Source of the DNA: Flavobacterium sp. Sd200
GTDB lineage: Bacteria; Bacteroidota; Bacteroidia; Flavobacteriales; Flavobacteriaceae
Assembly: GCF_009826935.1 (NCBI RefSeq)
Contig: NZ_WUMN01000001.1
Location: 1,054,001-1,118,000, forward strand
Length of the DNA: 64,000 nt
Reading direction: 5' to 3'
Shown piece by piece: positions 8,698 to 17,430 of the stretch; the stretch's first letter is position 1; every line of letters begins with the position of its first letter. A program made the translations under genes and the position numbers. The notes below the pieces were generated by a model. It worked only from the letters and a program-made list of their open reading frames with translations, searched no databases and was not told the origin of the DNA.

Positions 8698-8721
8698 CTA
8701 TTAATCATTTAGCAAAATACT

Positions 8722-9285
8722 ATGCCTGTATATTTAGCACTTTTTCGCGGCATTAACGTAAGCGGACACAACATTATAAAAATGGATGCCTTAAAAAAAT
8801 TAATGCATGCCGAGGGATATAAAAATGTAGAAACCTATATTCAAAGCGGCAATGTGGTTTTTGAAAGTGAAGAAACAAGCAAGCCTAAAATTGCCAAAGA
8901 CCTTGAAATGCTTATGTATAAAGAATATGGGCATAATGTAGGCATTTTTGTATTTGAAGAGGCCGAGGTGGCAAAGGCTATTGCCAATAACCCTTATACC
9001 AGTGCCGAACCCGAGCCATCGGGAATTAAAAAATTTCATGTGGCTTTTTTAACAGGAGAGCCCACTGTGCAGGGCATGGATCAGATGAAAAAGTATAACC
9101 GCAGTGATGATGAATTTAAAACCATTGGCGCAGTATTGTATTTAAAACTGGCACAAAGTGCAGCAGACAGTAAACTTACCAATGCTTTTATTGAAAGCAA
9201 ACTGGGCTTAAAAAGCACCGTACGCAACTGGAACACTACCTTAAAAATGCTTGAAATGCTACAGGCAAGGCACAAAAAAGAATAA
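8722..9285 (+). CDS. DUF1697 domain-containing protein
   Basis: A 187-residue cytosolic protein. The N terminus (YLALFRGINVSGHNIIKM) and the motif YIQSGNVVF are the hallmarks of DUF1697, a two-subdomain alpha/beta family of unknown function found across bacteria. The C terminus has the typical RNWNTTLKMLEM. It is followed two bases later by a WYL regulator, so the two are probably co-transcribed. Confidence 0.9.
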   Translation: MPVYLALFRGINVSGHNIIKMDALKKLMHAEGYKNVETYIQSGNVVFESEETSKPKIAKDLEMLMYKEYGHNVGIFVFEEAEVAKAIANNPYTSAEPEPSGIKKFHVAFLTGEPTVQGMDQMKKYNRSDDEFKTIGAVLYLKLAQSAADSKLTNAFIESKLGLKSTVRNWNTTLKMLEMLQARHKKE

Positions 9286-9287
9286 TA

Positions 9288-10271
9288 ATGAACCGCTTTG
9301 ACCGAATAACTGCCATACTCATACAATTGCAATCTAAAAAGGTTGTAAAAGCACAGGACTTAGCCAACCGCTTTGGCATTAGCCTGCGCACAGTTTATAG
9401 AGACATACGCTCGCTCGAAGAAGCAGGTGTGCCATTGTATGGCGAAGCCGGTGTAGGATATTCGTTGGTAGATGGCTACAGGCTTCCTCCTGTTATGTTT
9501 ACACCAAATGAGGCCATAGCATTTATTACCGCTGAAAAACTTATGGGCAACTTTGCCGATGCCGCCCTGCAAAAACATTATACAGAAGCCATGTTTAAAA
9601 TTAAGGCAGTGCTTCGCGGAAGCGAAAAAGATCTTATAGAAAACCTTGAGGATCAAATAATCGTTAGCAACAAACCAGGCAATACTTCATCATCTACAGG
9701 CAATACGCTCGATGTTTTACTCAAAGCCATTGCAGATAAAAAAGCTGTCGCCATAACTTATCGTGCATTTGCCAAAGAAGATAATACCGAAAGAATTATC
9801 GAGCCTATTGGCATTTTTCATGAAAATAATTTTTGGCATACTATTGCCTACTGTCATTTAAGGAAAACTTACCGCCAGTTTCGCATAGACCGCATAATAT
9901 CAATTACCTTAACCGCTCAATCACAACAGGAGCATACTTCTTTAAAAGAATACAGAGATACTGTTGCCAAAGTAAAAAGCTTTGCACTGCATAAATCAGT
10001 TATAAGGATAGATAAAAAGGCTGCACCATACATACAGGATCAAAAACATTTTTATGGTTTTGTATCTGAAATTGTTACTGATGAATATATCGATATGACA
10101 TTTCTGTCGCAATGGGCAGATGATGGGATTGCGCGCTGGTTTATGATGTTTGCCGACTATGCAGAAATCTTAGAACCGCAATCACTCAAAAATAGGGTAA
10201 ATGAGCTTTTGGAAACGTATTTACAAAAAAATACATCTTTACAAATTACTGCTGACAAAGGGTTGTCATAA
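9288..10271 (+). CDS. YafY-type HTH/WYL transcriptional regulator
   Basis: A 327-residue DNA-binding protein. Residues 1-60 form a winged helix-turn-helix of the HTH_11 type (DLANRFGISLRTVYRDIRSL). A middle segment follows, then a WYL domain (about 140-225) including FHENNFWHTIAYCHLRKTYR, where the WYL signature is only partly kept. WYL domains bind nucleotides or nucleic acid. The gene is 2 bases after DUF1697 and 45 bases before DinB. It may regulate this small unit, though that is inference. Confidence 0.9.
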   Translation: MNRFDRITAILIQLQSKKVVKAQDLANRFGISLRTVYRDIRSLEEAGVPLYGEAGVGYSLVDGYRLPPVMFTPNEAIAFITAEKLMGNFADAALQKHYTEAMFKIKAVLRGSEKDLIENLEDQIIVSNKPGNTSSSTGNTLDVLLKAIADKKAVAITYRAFAKEDNTERIIEPIGIFHENNFWHTIAYCHLRKTYRQFRIDRIISITLTAQSQQEHTSLKEYRDTVAKVKSFALHKSVIRIDKKAAPYIQDQKHFYGFVSEIVTDEYIDMTFLSQWADDGIARWFMMFADYAEILEPQSLKNRVNELLETYLQKNTSLQITADKGLS

Positions 10272-10316
10272 CCGCACTGTTACTTTGTACCATAATCACA
10301 TTAAACCACAGTTATT

Positions 10317-10823
10317 ATGGAAATCATTGAGTTATTACAACAGGAACTAAATGCCGAAGCTGCTACAACACGCAAATTTTTAAGCCGCATACCTCCCGAA
10401 AAATTTAGCTGGCAGCCACACCCTAAAAGCATGACGCTTGTGCATCTTGCCACACACATTGCCGAATTGCCGGGATGGATAACTATGGCGCTTACTACCG
10501 ATGAGCTTGACTTCGCTAAAAATCCTTATACTCCTAAAGAAGTAAATAGCACAGGAGAAATTCTTGATTTTTTTGAAGAGTGTCTTAAAAGCGGACGCGA
10601 AAGTTTGGCACAGGCCGATGTAAACACTTTTACTGAAGAATGGATATTGCGTAATGGCGATGATATTTATGATCGCGACACTCGTTACGGTGTTATAAGG
10701 GTTGCTATCTCTCAAACTATACACCACCGTGCGCAACTTGGTGTTTATTTCAGGTTGTTGGGTATACCCGTTCCCGGCAGCTATGGCCCTACAGCAGATG
10801 AAGTCACTTTTCAGTTTGCATAA
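10317..10823 (+). CDS. DinB family protein
   Basis: A 168-residue four-helix-bundle protein of the DinB/YfiT superfamily. Metal-binding histidines can be seen in LVHLATHIAELPGW and TIHHRAQLGVYFR, the usual three-His arrangement. Many members are metal-dependent thiol S-transferases or detoxification enzymes, but the substrate here is unknown. No signal peptide. It is followed by a hairpin terminator. Confidence 0.88.
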   Translation: MEIIELLQQELNAEAATTRKFLSRIPPEKFSWQPHPKSMTLVHLATHIAELPGWITMALTTDELDFAKNPYTPKEVNSTGEILDFFEECLKSGRESLAQADVNTFTEEWILRNGDDIYDRDTRYGVIRVAISQTIHHRAQLGVYFRLLGIPVPGSYGPTADEVTFQFA

Positions 10824-10834
10824 ATAAATAAATA

Positions 10835-10861
10835 AAGCCCTATCCTAACACGATAGGGCTT
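10835..10861 (+). terminator. Intrinsic terminator after DinB
   Basis: Arms AAGCCCTATC (10835-10844) and GATAGGGCTT (10852-10861), loop CTAACAC. The T-tract is short. Confidence 0.7.
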
Positions 10862-10923
10862 ATCATTTAATATAATCTGTATTACTGATAATTTTATTTT
10901 TTGTATTTTGCATCGTATTATGT

Positions 10924-11005
10924 TTAGCCACTAATTACACGAATTTTCACTAATCCGCGAGTTTATCAATATTAAATTCGTTTGATTCGTGTAATTAATG
11001 GCTAA
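10924..11005. repeat. Imperfect 20-bp inverted repeat built from CACGAATT-like units
   Basis: TTAGCCACTAATTACACGAA (10924-10943) pairs with 10986-11005 with one mismatch. The left arm region also contains a degenerate run of three roughly 9-base units (CACTAATTA, CACGAATTT, then CACTAATCC). A further CGAATTT/AAATTCG pair (10940-10946/10974-10980) lies inside. It sits in the gap before rocD and resembles dispersed intergenic repeats I recall from flavobacterial genomes. Confidence 0.6.
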
Positions 11006-11068
11006 AAAAGAAGGATGATTTCTCTCCACAAGTAGGAATTGATTTTTAGTAAAGATAAAATACAATTC

Positions 11069-12313
11069 ATGTCGGTTTTAGAAAAATTAAACGCTACTGA
11101 TGCCATTGCCTTAGAAGACAAATTTGGTGCCCACAACTACCACCCACTGCCAGTAGTACTTGCAAAAGGAGAAGGAGTATATGTTTGGGATACAGAAGGC
11201 AAAAAATATTACGATTTCCTTTCGGCCTACTCTGCCGTTAACCAGGGGCATTGCCATCCAAAAATTATAAATGCGCTGGTACAGCAAGCGCAAACCCTTA
11301 CGCTTACATCACGCGCTTTTTATAACGATAAATTGGGCCAATATGAGCAGTTTGTTACACAATATTTTGGCTTTGACAAAGTGTTGCCCATGAATACCGG
11401 TGCTGAAGCAGTAGAAACTGCTATAAAGCTTTGCCGCAAATGGGCTTACGAGCGCAAAGGTATTGCAGAACAGGAAGCACAAATAATTGTGTGCGAGAAC
11501 AACTTCCATGGGCGAACAACCACTATAATATCGTTCTCTAACGACGAAAATGCGCGTAAAAATTTTGGTCCCTATACCGCAGGCTTTATAAAAATACCTT
11601 ATGATGATATTGATGCATTAAAAAAAGCATTGACATTATCTAAAAACATTGCCGGATTTTTAATAGAGCCTATACAGGGCGAGGCCGGGGTGTATGTACC
11701 ACAGGAAGGTTACCTTGCCAAAGCCAAACAGCTGTGTGAAGAGCATAATGTTTTATTTATTGCAGACGAAGTCCAGACAGGTATTGCACGCACAGGTAAA
11801 TTACTAGCAGTACACCATGAAAATGTACAGCCTGACATACTGATTTTAGGGAAAGCACTTTCGGGTGGAGCTTATCCTGTGTCGGCTGTATTGGCTAATG
11901 ATGATATTATGACCGTTATAAAACCCGGGCAGCATGGCTCTACATTTGGAGGAAATCCCATAGCTGCAGCTGTTGCTATTGCGGCTCTTGAGGTTGTTAC
12001 TGAAGAAAACCTTGCTAAGAATGCCGAAAGACTGGGCGAACTTTTCCGCGAAAAGATGAACGATTATATAGAATACAGCTCTATTGTAAACCTTGTGCGC
12101 GGCAAAGGGCTACTGAATGCTATTGTAATAAACGACACCGAAGACAGCTCCACTGCCTGGGATATTTGCCTTGAGCTTGCCCAAAACGGCTTGCTGGCTA
12201 AACCTACGCACGGCAATATTATTCGTTTTGCACCGCCATTGGTGATGAACGAAGAACAACTTTTAGAATGTGTAGATATTATTACCCATACATTAAAGGC
12301 GTTTGAAAAGTAA
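11069..12313 (+). CDS. rocD: Ornithine--oxo-acid aminotransferase
   Basis: A 414-residue class III PLP aminotransferase that converts ornithine and 2-oxoglutarate to glutamate semialdehyde and glutamate, linking arginine and proline metabolism. The N terminus has the family-typical [18 protein letters not shown]. The active site shows [13 protein letters not shown], the NNFHGRTT motif, the aspartate of IADEVQTG, and the PLP lysine in [15 protein letters not shown]. The frame extends upstream to a TTG at 11039, but the ATG at 11069 matches family length. DUF5362 follows 26 bases later. Confidence 0.93.
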   Translation: MSVLEKLNATDAIALEDKFGAHNYHPLPVVLAKGEGVYVWDTEGKKYYDFLSAYSAVNQGHCHPKIINALVQQAQTLTLTSRAFYNDKLGQYEQFVTQYFGFDKVLPMNTGAEAVETAIKLCRKWAYERKGIAEQEAQIIVCENNFHGRTTTIISFSNDENARKNFGPYTAGFIKIPYDDIDALKKALTLSKNIAGFLIEPIQGEAGVYVPQEGYLAKAKQLCEEHNVLFIADEVQTGIARTGKLLAVHHENVQPDILILGKALSGGAYPVSAVLANDDIMTVIKPGQHGSTFGGNPIAAAVAIAALEVVTEENLAKNAERLGELFREKMNDYIEYSSIVNLVRGKGLLNAIVINDTEDSSTAWDICLELAQNGLLAKPTHGNIIRFAPPLVMNEEQLLECVDIITHTLKAFEK

Positions 12314-12339
12314 CCAATTTTTAAAACTAATATATTATT

Positions 12340-12822
12340 ATGGAAAATTATTCCTCTTTCAATGACGAGAAATCTTCTTTCGACAATTTTGAATTACAGC
12401 TTACGGAGCAGGCCAAAGACTTTTTAAGGGAGACCGCCAAATGGGCAACTTTTATTACTATTTTAGGTTTTATAGGGCTTGGTTTCATGATACTGATGGG
12501 GCTGTTTGTAAGTGCAATGGGAAGCCAGATGGCCGAAGCCCAGGCAGCTATGGGACAATCTTCGCCTATTCCAATGGGAGCACTAGGTATTTTCTATATT
12601 GTTGTTGCTGTGTTTTACTTTTTCCCTTTAATGTACCTTTTTAAATTTGCTTCAGGTATTAAAGATGCACTTAACAGTAACAATACCGAAAGACTAACTA
12701 TTGCATTTGGAAACCTTAAATCGCATTACAAGTTTATAGGTATCTTAATGATAGTTTTTATAGCACTGTTTGTACTAATGTTTATTTTTGGCATAGCAGC
12801 AGGATTAGCTGCCTTTGTTTAA
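12340..12822 (+). CDS. DUF5362 family membrane protein
   Basis: A 160-residue inner-membrane protein with four predicted helices: about 36-58, 81-103 and two close helices at the C terminus (133-158). The acidic N terminus is cytosolic. The family is common in Bacteroidota and has no known function. It is probably translated from the rocD transcript, 26 bases away. The shared hairpin terminator follows. Confidence 0.8.
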   Translation: MENYSSFNDEKSSFDNFELQLTEQAKDFLRETAKWATFITILGFIGLGFMILMGLFVSAMGSQMAEAQAAMGQSSPIPMGALGIFYIVVAVFYFFPLMYLFKFASGIKDALNSNNTERLTIAFGNLKSHYKFIGILMIVFIALFVLMFIFGIAAGLAAFV

Positions 12823-12848
12823 ATAGTACTAAAATGCATTATGATATA

Positions 12849-12877
12849 AAAATGGCCGGAGAATTTCCGGCCATTTT
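12849..12877. terminator. Bidirectional terminator between DUF5362 and glutamate dehydrogenase
   Basis: 12-bp perfect arms AAAATGGCCGGA (12849-12860) and TCCGGCCATTTT (12866-12877) with a 5-base loop; A/T runs on both sides. Confidence 0.85.
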
Positions 12878-12903
12878 ATATTTATATTCTGTAACAGTTT
12901 TAT

Positions 12904-14178
12904 TTATGGGAATATACCTCTTTGTTTATAAGCCATTTCTATTCTGGTTAATGCAACAATATAAGCGGCAGTTCTCCAGTCAGTTTTATATTCTTCAGAA
13001 GTATGAACAACTTTTTCAAAGGCATCCTCAAGTTTCCTTCTCAGTTTGCCAATAACGTCATCCATATACCATATTTCTCCATTACGGTTTTGTAACCACT
13101 CATAGTAGCTGCCAATTACACCTCCAGAGTTACATAAAATATCAGGAATTATCTCAACCCCTTTTTCCAGTAAAATAGTCTCCCCTTCTGTATCTGTTGG
13201 GCCATTGGCACCTTCTGCAATAAGTTTAGCCTTTATAGAACCTGCATTTTCTTCTGTAATCTGGTTACCAAGGGCTGCAGGTATAATAATATCGCAATCT
13301 ATACCAAAGAACTTGTCTGAATCAAAGTCATGGTTAGTGTAGCCATGTATCGTTGCATTTTCTTTTTGATATTGCAATAAATCTTCAGGATCCATACCGT
13401 CAGGATTGTAAATTGTTCCTGTAGCATCCTGTACACCAACAAGTATAGCGCCATTTTTACTCATAAAATGAGCACTCCAGTAACCTACATTACCAAATCC
13501 CTGAACAATATATTTCATTCCCTGAAGGCTTATGCCTTTCATTTTAGCCCATGCTTCAATAGTTACAACCACTCCAAAGCCGGTTGCCCTGTCGCGCCCT
13601 TCAAGGCCTCCCGATCCTACAGGTTTACCTGTAACAACGTGTTGGTTTTTAGAACGCTCTGATGGCGACTTTGTACTCATATAAGTATCAGCGATCCAAG
13701 CCATCATTTGCGGTGTAGTATTTACATCCGGTGCAGGAATATCGTGCTCAGGACCAATATTATCGCCTAAAGCGAAAGTAAAACGCCTTGTAATTCTCTC
13801 AAGTTCTGCAGTAGAATATTTTTTAGGATCGATCTGTATACCACCTTTACCACCACCATAAGGCAGTCCTGCAAGAGCAGTTTTCCAGGTCATCCATGTA
13901 GCAAGCGCACGCGCAGCATCAATATCTACCGTGTCATGATAGCGCAATCCGCCTTTATATGGCCCCAATGCATTGTTGTGCTGTACACGATATCCGGTAA
14001 AGACCTCTACATCACCGTTATCCATTTTTACAGGGAAGTGTACAATTATTTCGTTATTTGTTATAGATAAGATCTTTTTAACGCTCTCATCAAGATTCAT
14101 AACGGCAGCAGCCTTATCAAACTGATTCTTAACGTTTTCATACATTCCCGTCTTGCGGGACTTTGCAGTTGTTGCCAT
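12904..14178 (-). CDS. Glu/Leu/Phe/Val dehydrogenase (glutamate dehydrogenase type)
   Basis: A 424-residue oxidoreductase that reversibly deaminates an amino acid, most likely glutamate to 2-oxoglutarate. The substrate site has GPYKGGLRYH and the catalytic lysine in PYGGGKGGI. An Asp of the PAPDVNT segment follows, then a Rossmann NAD(P) domain with VQGFGNVG. Conserved AEGANGPT lies near the C terminus. The frame could extend upstream to 14259, but the added residues do not look like the family; the ATG at 14178 gives the usual MATTAKSRKTGMYENV start. Cofactor preference was not determined. Confidence 0.9.
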   Translation of the reverse strand: MATTAKSRKTGMYENVKNQFDKAAAVMNLDESVKKILSITNNEIIVHFPVKMDNGDVEVFTGYRVQHNNALGPYKGGLRYHDTVDIDAARALATWMTWKTALAGLPYGGGKGGIQIDPKKYSTAELERITRRFTFALGDNIGPEHDIPAPDVNTTPQMMAWIADTYMSTKSPSERSKNQHVVTGKPVGSGGLEGRDRATGFGVVVTIEAWAKMKGISLQGMKYIVQGFGNVGYWSAHFMSKNGAILVGVQDATGTIYNPDGMDPEDLLQYQKENATIHGYTNHDFDSDKFFGIDCDIIIPAALGNQITEENAGSIKAKLIAEGANGPTDTEGETILLEKGVEIIPDILCNSGGVIGSYYEWLQNRNGEIWYMDDVIGKLRRKLEDAFEKVVHTSEEYKTDWRTAAYIVALTRIEMAYKQRGIFP

Positions 14179-14475
14179 AATTAATAAATTACAACTTAGT
14201 TTGTTATAGTTTTTTTGCTCATAAAATGCAATACAAAGATAATAACTTATTTTATTCAAATTATTAATTTTTCAAAAAATAAAGACTTAAATTGAGATTA
14301 GTTTAATTTTACATTTTATTAACACCTTTTAGCTAAAAAAATCATAAATATATATTCTCTAATTAGTTAACAATTAACATTTTTATATGTTTATAAAGTA
14401 TGCCGTTTTAGCTTTATAATATTTGTGTTTATGGGTATATTTGCATAGCCATAGTATGGCATTTATTTATACAAC
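14179..14475. other. Divergent AT-rich intergenic region
   Basis: About 300 bases between the divergent dehydrogenase and metallo-hydrolase genes. I see no gene. It holds the plus-strand -7 element at 14436-14443 and presumably the dehydrogenase promoter, for which I cannot point to a clear TAnnTTTG match. Confidence 0.5.
14436..14443 (+). promoter_or_regulatory. -7 element for the metallo-hydrolase/rhodanese gene
   Basis: TATATTTG fits TAnnTTTG and lies 32 bases before the ATG at 14476. No TTG is seen at the ideal -33 spacing. Confidence 0.45.
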
Positions 14476-15876
14476 ATGAAAATTGAACAAATATACACGG
14501 GCTGCATTGCACAGGCCGCTTATTATCTTGAGAGTAACGGCGAAGCTGCCATTTTCGATCCGCTAAGGGAAGTACAACCATATATTGACAAAGCTTCTAA
14601 AAATAATGCTGAAATAAAATATATTTTTGAAACACATTTTCACGCAGATTTTGTTTCGGGGCATTTAGACCTTGCCAAAAAAACAGGAGCTCAGATTATT
14701 TATGGACCAACCGCGAAACCTGAATTCGACGCCACTATTGCTGCCGATGGGCAGGAATTTAAATTAGGCAGCTACACTATTAAAGCCATACATACACCGG
14801 GGCACACTATGGAGAGCACCTGCTACCTGCTTATTGACGAGACCGGAAATATGCATGGAATTATTACGGGAGATACTCTTTTTATAGGTGATGTAGGAAG
14901 ACCCGACCTTGCGCAGGCTTTAAGCAGCGACCTGACTCAGGAACTGCTGGCTTCTCATTTATATGATTCTTTGCGAAATAAAATAATGCCACTGCCTGAC
15001 GATATTATTGTTTATCCGAGCCATGGGGCAGGCAGTTCGTGCGGAAAAAATTTAAGCAAAGAAACCACTGATACACTGGGCAACCAAAAAAAAATAAACT
15101 ATGCTCTTCGCGCCAATATGACTAAAGAAGAGTTTATTGCCGAATTGCTTGATGGACTTGGCAGACCACCGGCCTATTTTCCGCAAAACGTATTGATGAA
15201 TATTAAAGGTTATCAAAGCCTTGATACCGTTTTAGAAAGTGGCTGTAGGGCTTTAGATCCTGCCGAATTTGAGGCTCTGGCAAATTCTTCGGGTGCGCTT
15301 GTTCTTGATGTAAGGCACGAAAGTGATTTTGTAAAAGCACACATACCTAACTCTATTTTTATAGGTCTTAACGGAACTTTTGCTCCATGGGTTGGTGCTC
15401 TTATAATGGATGTAAAACAACCGCTATTGCTGCTAACGCCTGAAGGAAAAGAAAAAGAGACCATTACACGCCTTGCCCGTGTTGGGTTTGATAATACTCT
15501 TGGATTCTTAAACGGTGGTATTGAAGCATGGGCAAATTCAGGATTTGAGACGGACAGTATAGAATCTATATCTCCTGAAATTTTTGCTGATATTTACAGT
15601 GACGACATTATTGTGGTAGATTCCCGTAAACCAGGAGAATATGAATCTGGCCATGTTGTTGATGCCATAAATATTCCTTTAGATTTTGTTAATGAACAAT
15701 TTGACAGAATTCCGAAAGACGGGACTTTTTATATACATTGTGCAGGTGGTTACCGCTCTGTTATCATGGCTTCTATACTTAAATCAAGAGGCTATCATAA
15801 CCTTATAAATGTAGAAAAAGGGTTTGGCGGAATTAAAAATACTACAGTAAAAACAACCGCTAACCAAACCGTATAA
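14476..15876 (+). CDS. Metallo-beta-lactamase fold hydrolase fused to two rhodanese domains
   Basis: A 466-residue cytosolic protein. The N-terminal metallo-hydrolase (1-250) carries the metal site THFHADFVSGH, then HTPGHTMES and GDTLFIGDVGRPDL, as in persulfide dioxygenase/glyoxalase II-like enzymes. The first rhodanese domain (about 260-360) has lost its cysteine (loop reads LLTPEGKEKE). The second (about 365-460) keeps it in YIHCAGGYRS. The family is linked to oxidation of glutathione or low-molecular-weight persulfides and sulfide detoxification. That role fits here, but the persulfide substrate is inference. Confidence 0.88.
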   Translation: MKIEQIYTGCIAQAAYYLESNGEAAIFDPLREVQPYIDKASKNNAEIKYIFETHFHADFVSGHLDLAKKTGAQIIYGPTAKPEFDATIAADGQEFKLGSYTIKAIHTPGHTMESTCYLLIDETGNMHGIITGDTLFIGDVGRPDLAQALSSDLTQELLASHLYDSLRNKIMPLPDDIIVYPSHGAGSSCGKNLSKETTDTLGNQKKINYALRANMTKEEFIAELLDGLGRPPAYFPQNVLMNIKGYQSLDTVLESGCRALDPAEFEALANSSGALVLDVRHESDFVKAHIPNSIFIGLNGTFAPWVGALIMDVKQPLLLLTPEGKEKETITRLARVGFDNTLGFLNGGIEAWANSGFETDSIESISPEIFADIYSDDIIVVDSRKPGEYESGHVVDAINIPLDFVNEQFDRIPKDGTFYIHCAGGYRSVIMASILKSRGYHNLINVEKGFGGIKNTTVKTTANQTV

Positions 15877-15918
15877 TAAAATAATTACTGCATTTTAAAA
15901 CAGATATAGTATTTTAAA

Positions 15919-15926
15919 TACTTTTG
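15919..15926 (+). promoter_or_regulatory. -7 element for the TlpA-like gene
   Basis: TACTTTTG, followed by C, 33 bases before the ATG at 15960. It matches the TAnnTTTG consensus. Confidence 0.5.
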
Positions 15927-15959
15927 CAGCTTAAAAAACTTAATAATCAAACTTTAAAA

Positions 15960-17132
15960 ATGAAAAGAATAACGTTATTTCTGGCAGCAGCGGCCTTAGT
16001 GGTATCTTGCAAAAACCTGGCAGATAATGAATTTGAAATTACCGGTGAAGTAGACGCTTCTTTAGATGGTAAAAATGTTATATTAGAAAAACAGGGACCT
16101 ATGGGTTTTATGCCGGTAGACACTGTAAAAATTGAAGGAGGTAAATTTGTTTTTAAAGATACTACATCTGCCCCATCGATCAATTTTATTAGCCTTGAAG
16201 GCAAACAGGATAAACTAAACTTTATACTTGAGCCGGGAGCGATTGAAATTAAAATGGATAAAGACACTTTATTTAAGTCTAAAGTTGGCGGTACTTTTAA
16301 TAACGAAAAGCTTGAAGAATTTAAGCAAATTGGATTTAAAATGTATCAGAAGACCCAAAAATTCCAAAAAGAGAATAACGAAAAACGCAGTCAGGCTTTA
16401 CAGGCTAACGATACTGTTACAGCTAACAGGATTGGTAAAGAATACAGAAAGATTACCGAAGAATGGGAAGGTGAGCTTGTAAACTTTATGAAAAAGAACC
16501 CTAAAGCATATTGTAATGTAATTGTACTTGGTCAGGTTGCACAAATGCAGATAAAACCGATGGAGGAAATCAAGAAATTATTCGATGCTCTTGATCCTGA
16601 AGTTAAAAATAGTAAAGAGGGTAAACAAATTGGAGAGTATTTTGTGGAATACGAAAAGCAAAAAAATGCAACTCCACAACCACAGGAAACCGAATCAACA
16701 CCCGCAGTGGGTGTAAAAGTGGGCGATATTGCTCCTGATTTTTCTGCACCAACACCTGACGGAAAAACCCTATCGCTAAAACAGGCTATGGGTAAGGTTA
16801 CTATTATAGATTTTTGGGCATCATGGTGTAAACCATGCAGGGCAGAAAATCCTAATGTAGTAGCTTTATATAATGAACTACACGGTAAAGGCCTTAACAT
16901 TATAGGAGTATCTCTTGATAAAGAAGCCGCTGCATGGAAAAAGGCTATTGCCGATGATAAACTTACATGGAACCACATCTCTAATCTTAAATTTTGGGAT
17001 GATGCTATAGCAAAACAATATGGTGTACAGGGAATTCCTGCAACTTTTATACTTGATGCAAGTGGTAAAGTTATTGCTAAAGACCTTAGAGGTGCTGAAC
17101 TTAAAGCAAAAGTACAGGAGCTTTTAAAATAG
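15960..17132 (+). CDS. TlpA-like thioredoxin-fold lipoprotein with DUF4369
   Basis: A 390-residue exported protein. The signal ends ALVVSCKN, so it is probably a lipoprotein. An N-terminal DUF4369 domain (about 20-120) is followed by a charged helical linker. The C-terminal AhpC/TSA-redoxin domain (about 255-390) has the active site WASWCKPCRAE. It should act as a periplasmic thiol-disulfide reductase. ATG 15960 is chosen because it puts the signal peptide at the N terminus and lies after a good -7 element. A terminator follows. Confidence 0.9.
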   Translation: MKRITLFLAAAALVVSCKNLADNEFEITGEVDASLDGKNVILEKQGPMGFMPVDTVKIEGGKFVFKDTTSAPSINFISLEGKQDKLNFILEPGAIEIKMDKDTLFKSKVGGTFNNEKLEEFKQIGFKMYQKTQKFQKENNEKRSQALQANDTVTANRIGKEYRKITEEWEGELVNFMKKNPKAYCNVIVLGQVAQMQIKPMEEIKKLFDALDPEVKNSKEGKQIGEYFVEYEKQKNATPQPQETESTPAVGVKVGDIAPDFSAPTPDGKTLSLKQAMGKVTIIDFWASWCKPCRAENPNVVALYNELHGKGLNIIGVSLDKEAAAWKKAIADDKLTWNHISNLKFWDDAIAKQYGVQGIPATFILDASGKVIAKDLRGAELKAKVQELLK

Positions 17133-17161
17133 TATTTTTCTTTACATAACATAAAATACAC

Positions 17162-17196
17162 AAAAGGCTGTCTAAATTTATTTTAGACAGCCTTTT
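17162..17196 (+). terminator. Intrinsic terminator after the TlpA-like gene
   Basis: Perfect 15-bp arms, AAAAGGCTGTCTAAA (17162-17176) with TTTAGACAGCCTTTT (17182-17196), and a 5-base loop. Confidence 0.85.
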
Positions 17197-17383
17197 GTAT
17201 TAATAGTCAGTCATTAAAGTAAACTTTTGCTGATGCCTCTAAGCGCTGATTTCTATATCTAAATTATTCATAAAAGTCTCATCTACTTTGCGCCAGATAC
17301 ACTAAGATACTAGAAGTTCCATTGTTTTTCATAGTAAATTTATTGGTATCAATTTATTTCAGGACAGGACAATCTAAACAAAA
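17197..17383. other. Non-coding spacer between two terminators
   Basis: About 190 bases (part of a 298-base gap) without a credible gene on either strand. It lies between the TlpA-like gene terminator and the transporter terminator. No repeats or structured elements stand out. Confidence 0.5.
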
Positions 17384-17407
17384 AAAGCAGCCCGTACAGG
17401 CTGCTTT
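17384..17407 (-). terminator. Intrinsic terminator after the hexuronate unit
   Basis: Arms AAAGCAGCC (17384-17392) and GGCTGCTTT (17399-17407). Read on the minus strand it is followed by a run of T residues, so it ends the kduI-kduD-transporter transcript. Confidence 0.8.
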
Positions 17408-17430
17408 AGTATTTTATATAATCAATCAGA

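Noticed and set aside
17197..17383. Possible degenerate gene between the TlpA-like and transporter genes
   Set aside because: Both strands have frequent stops in all frames and no recognisable protein motif.
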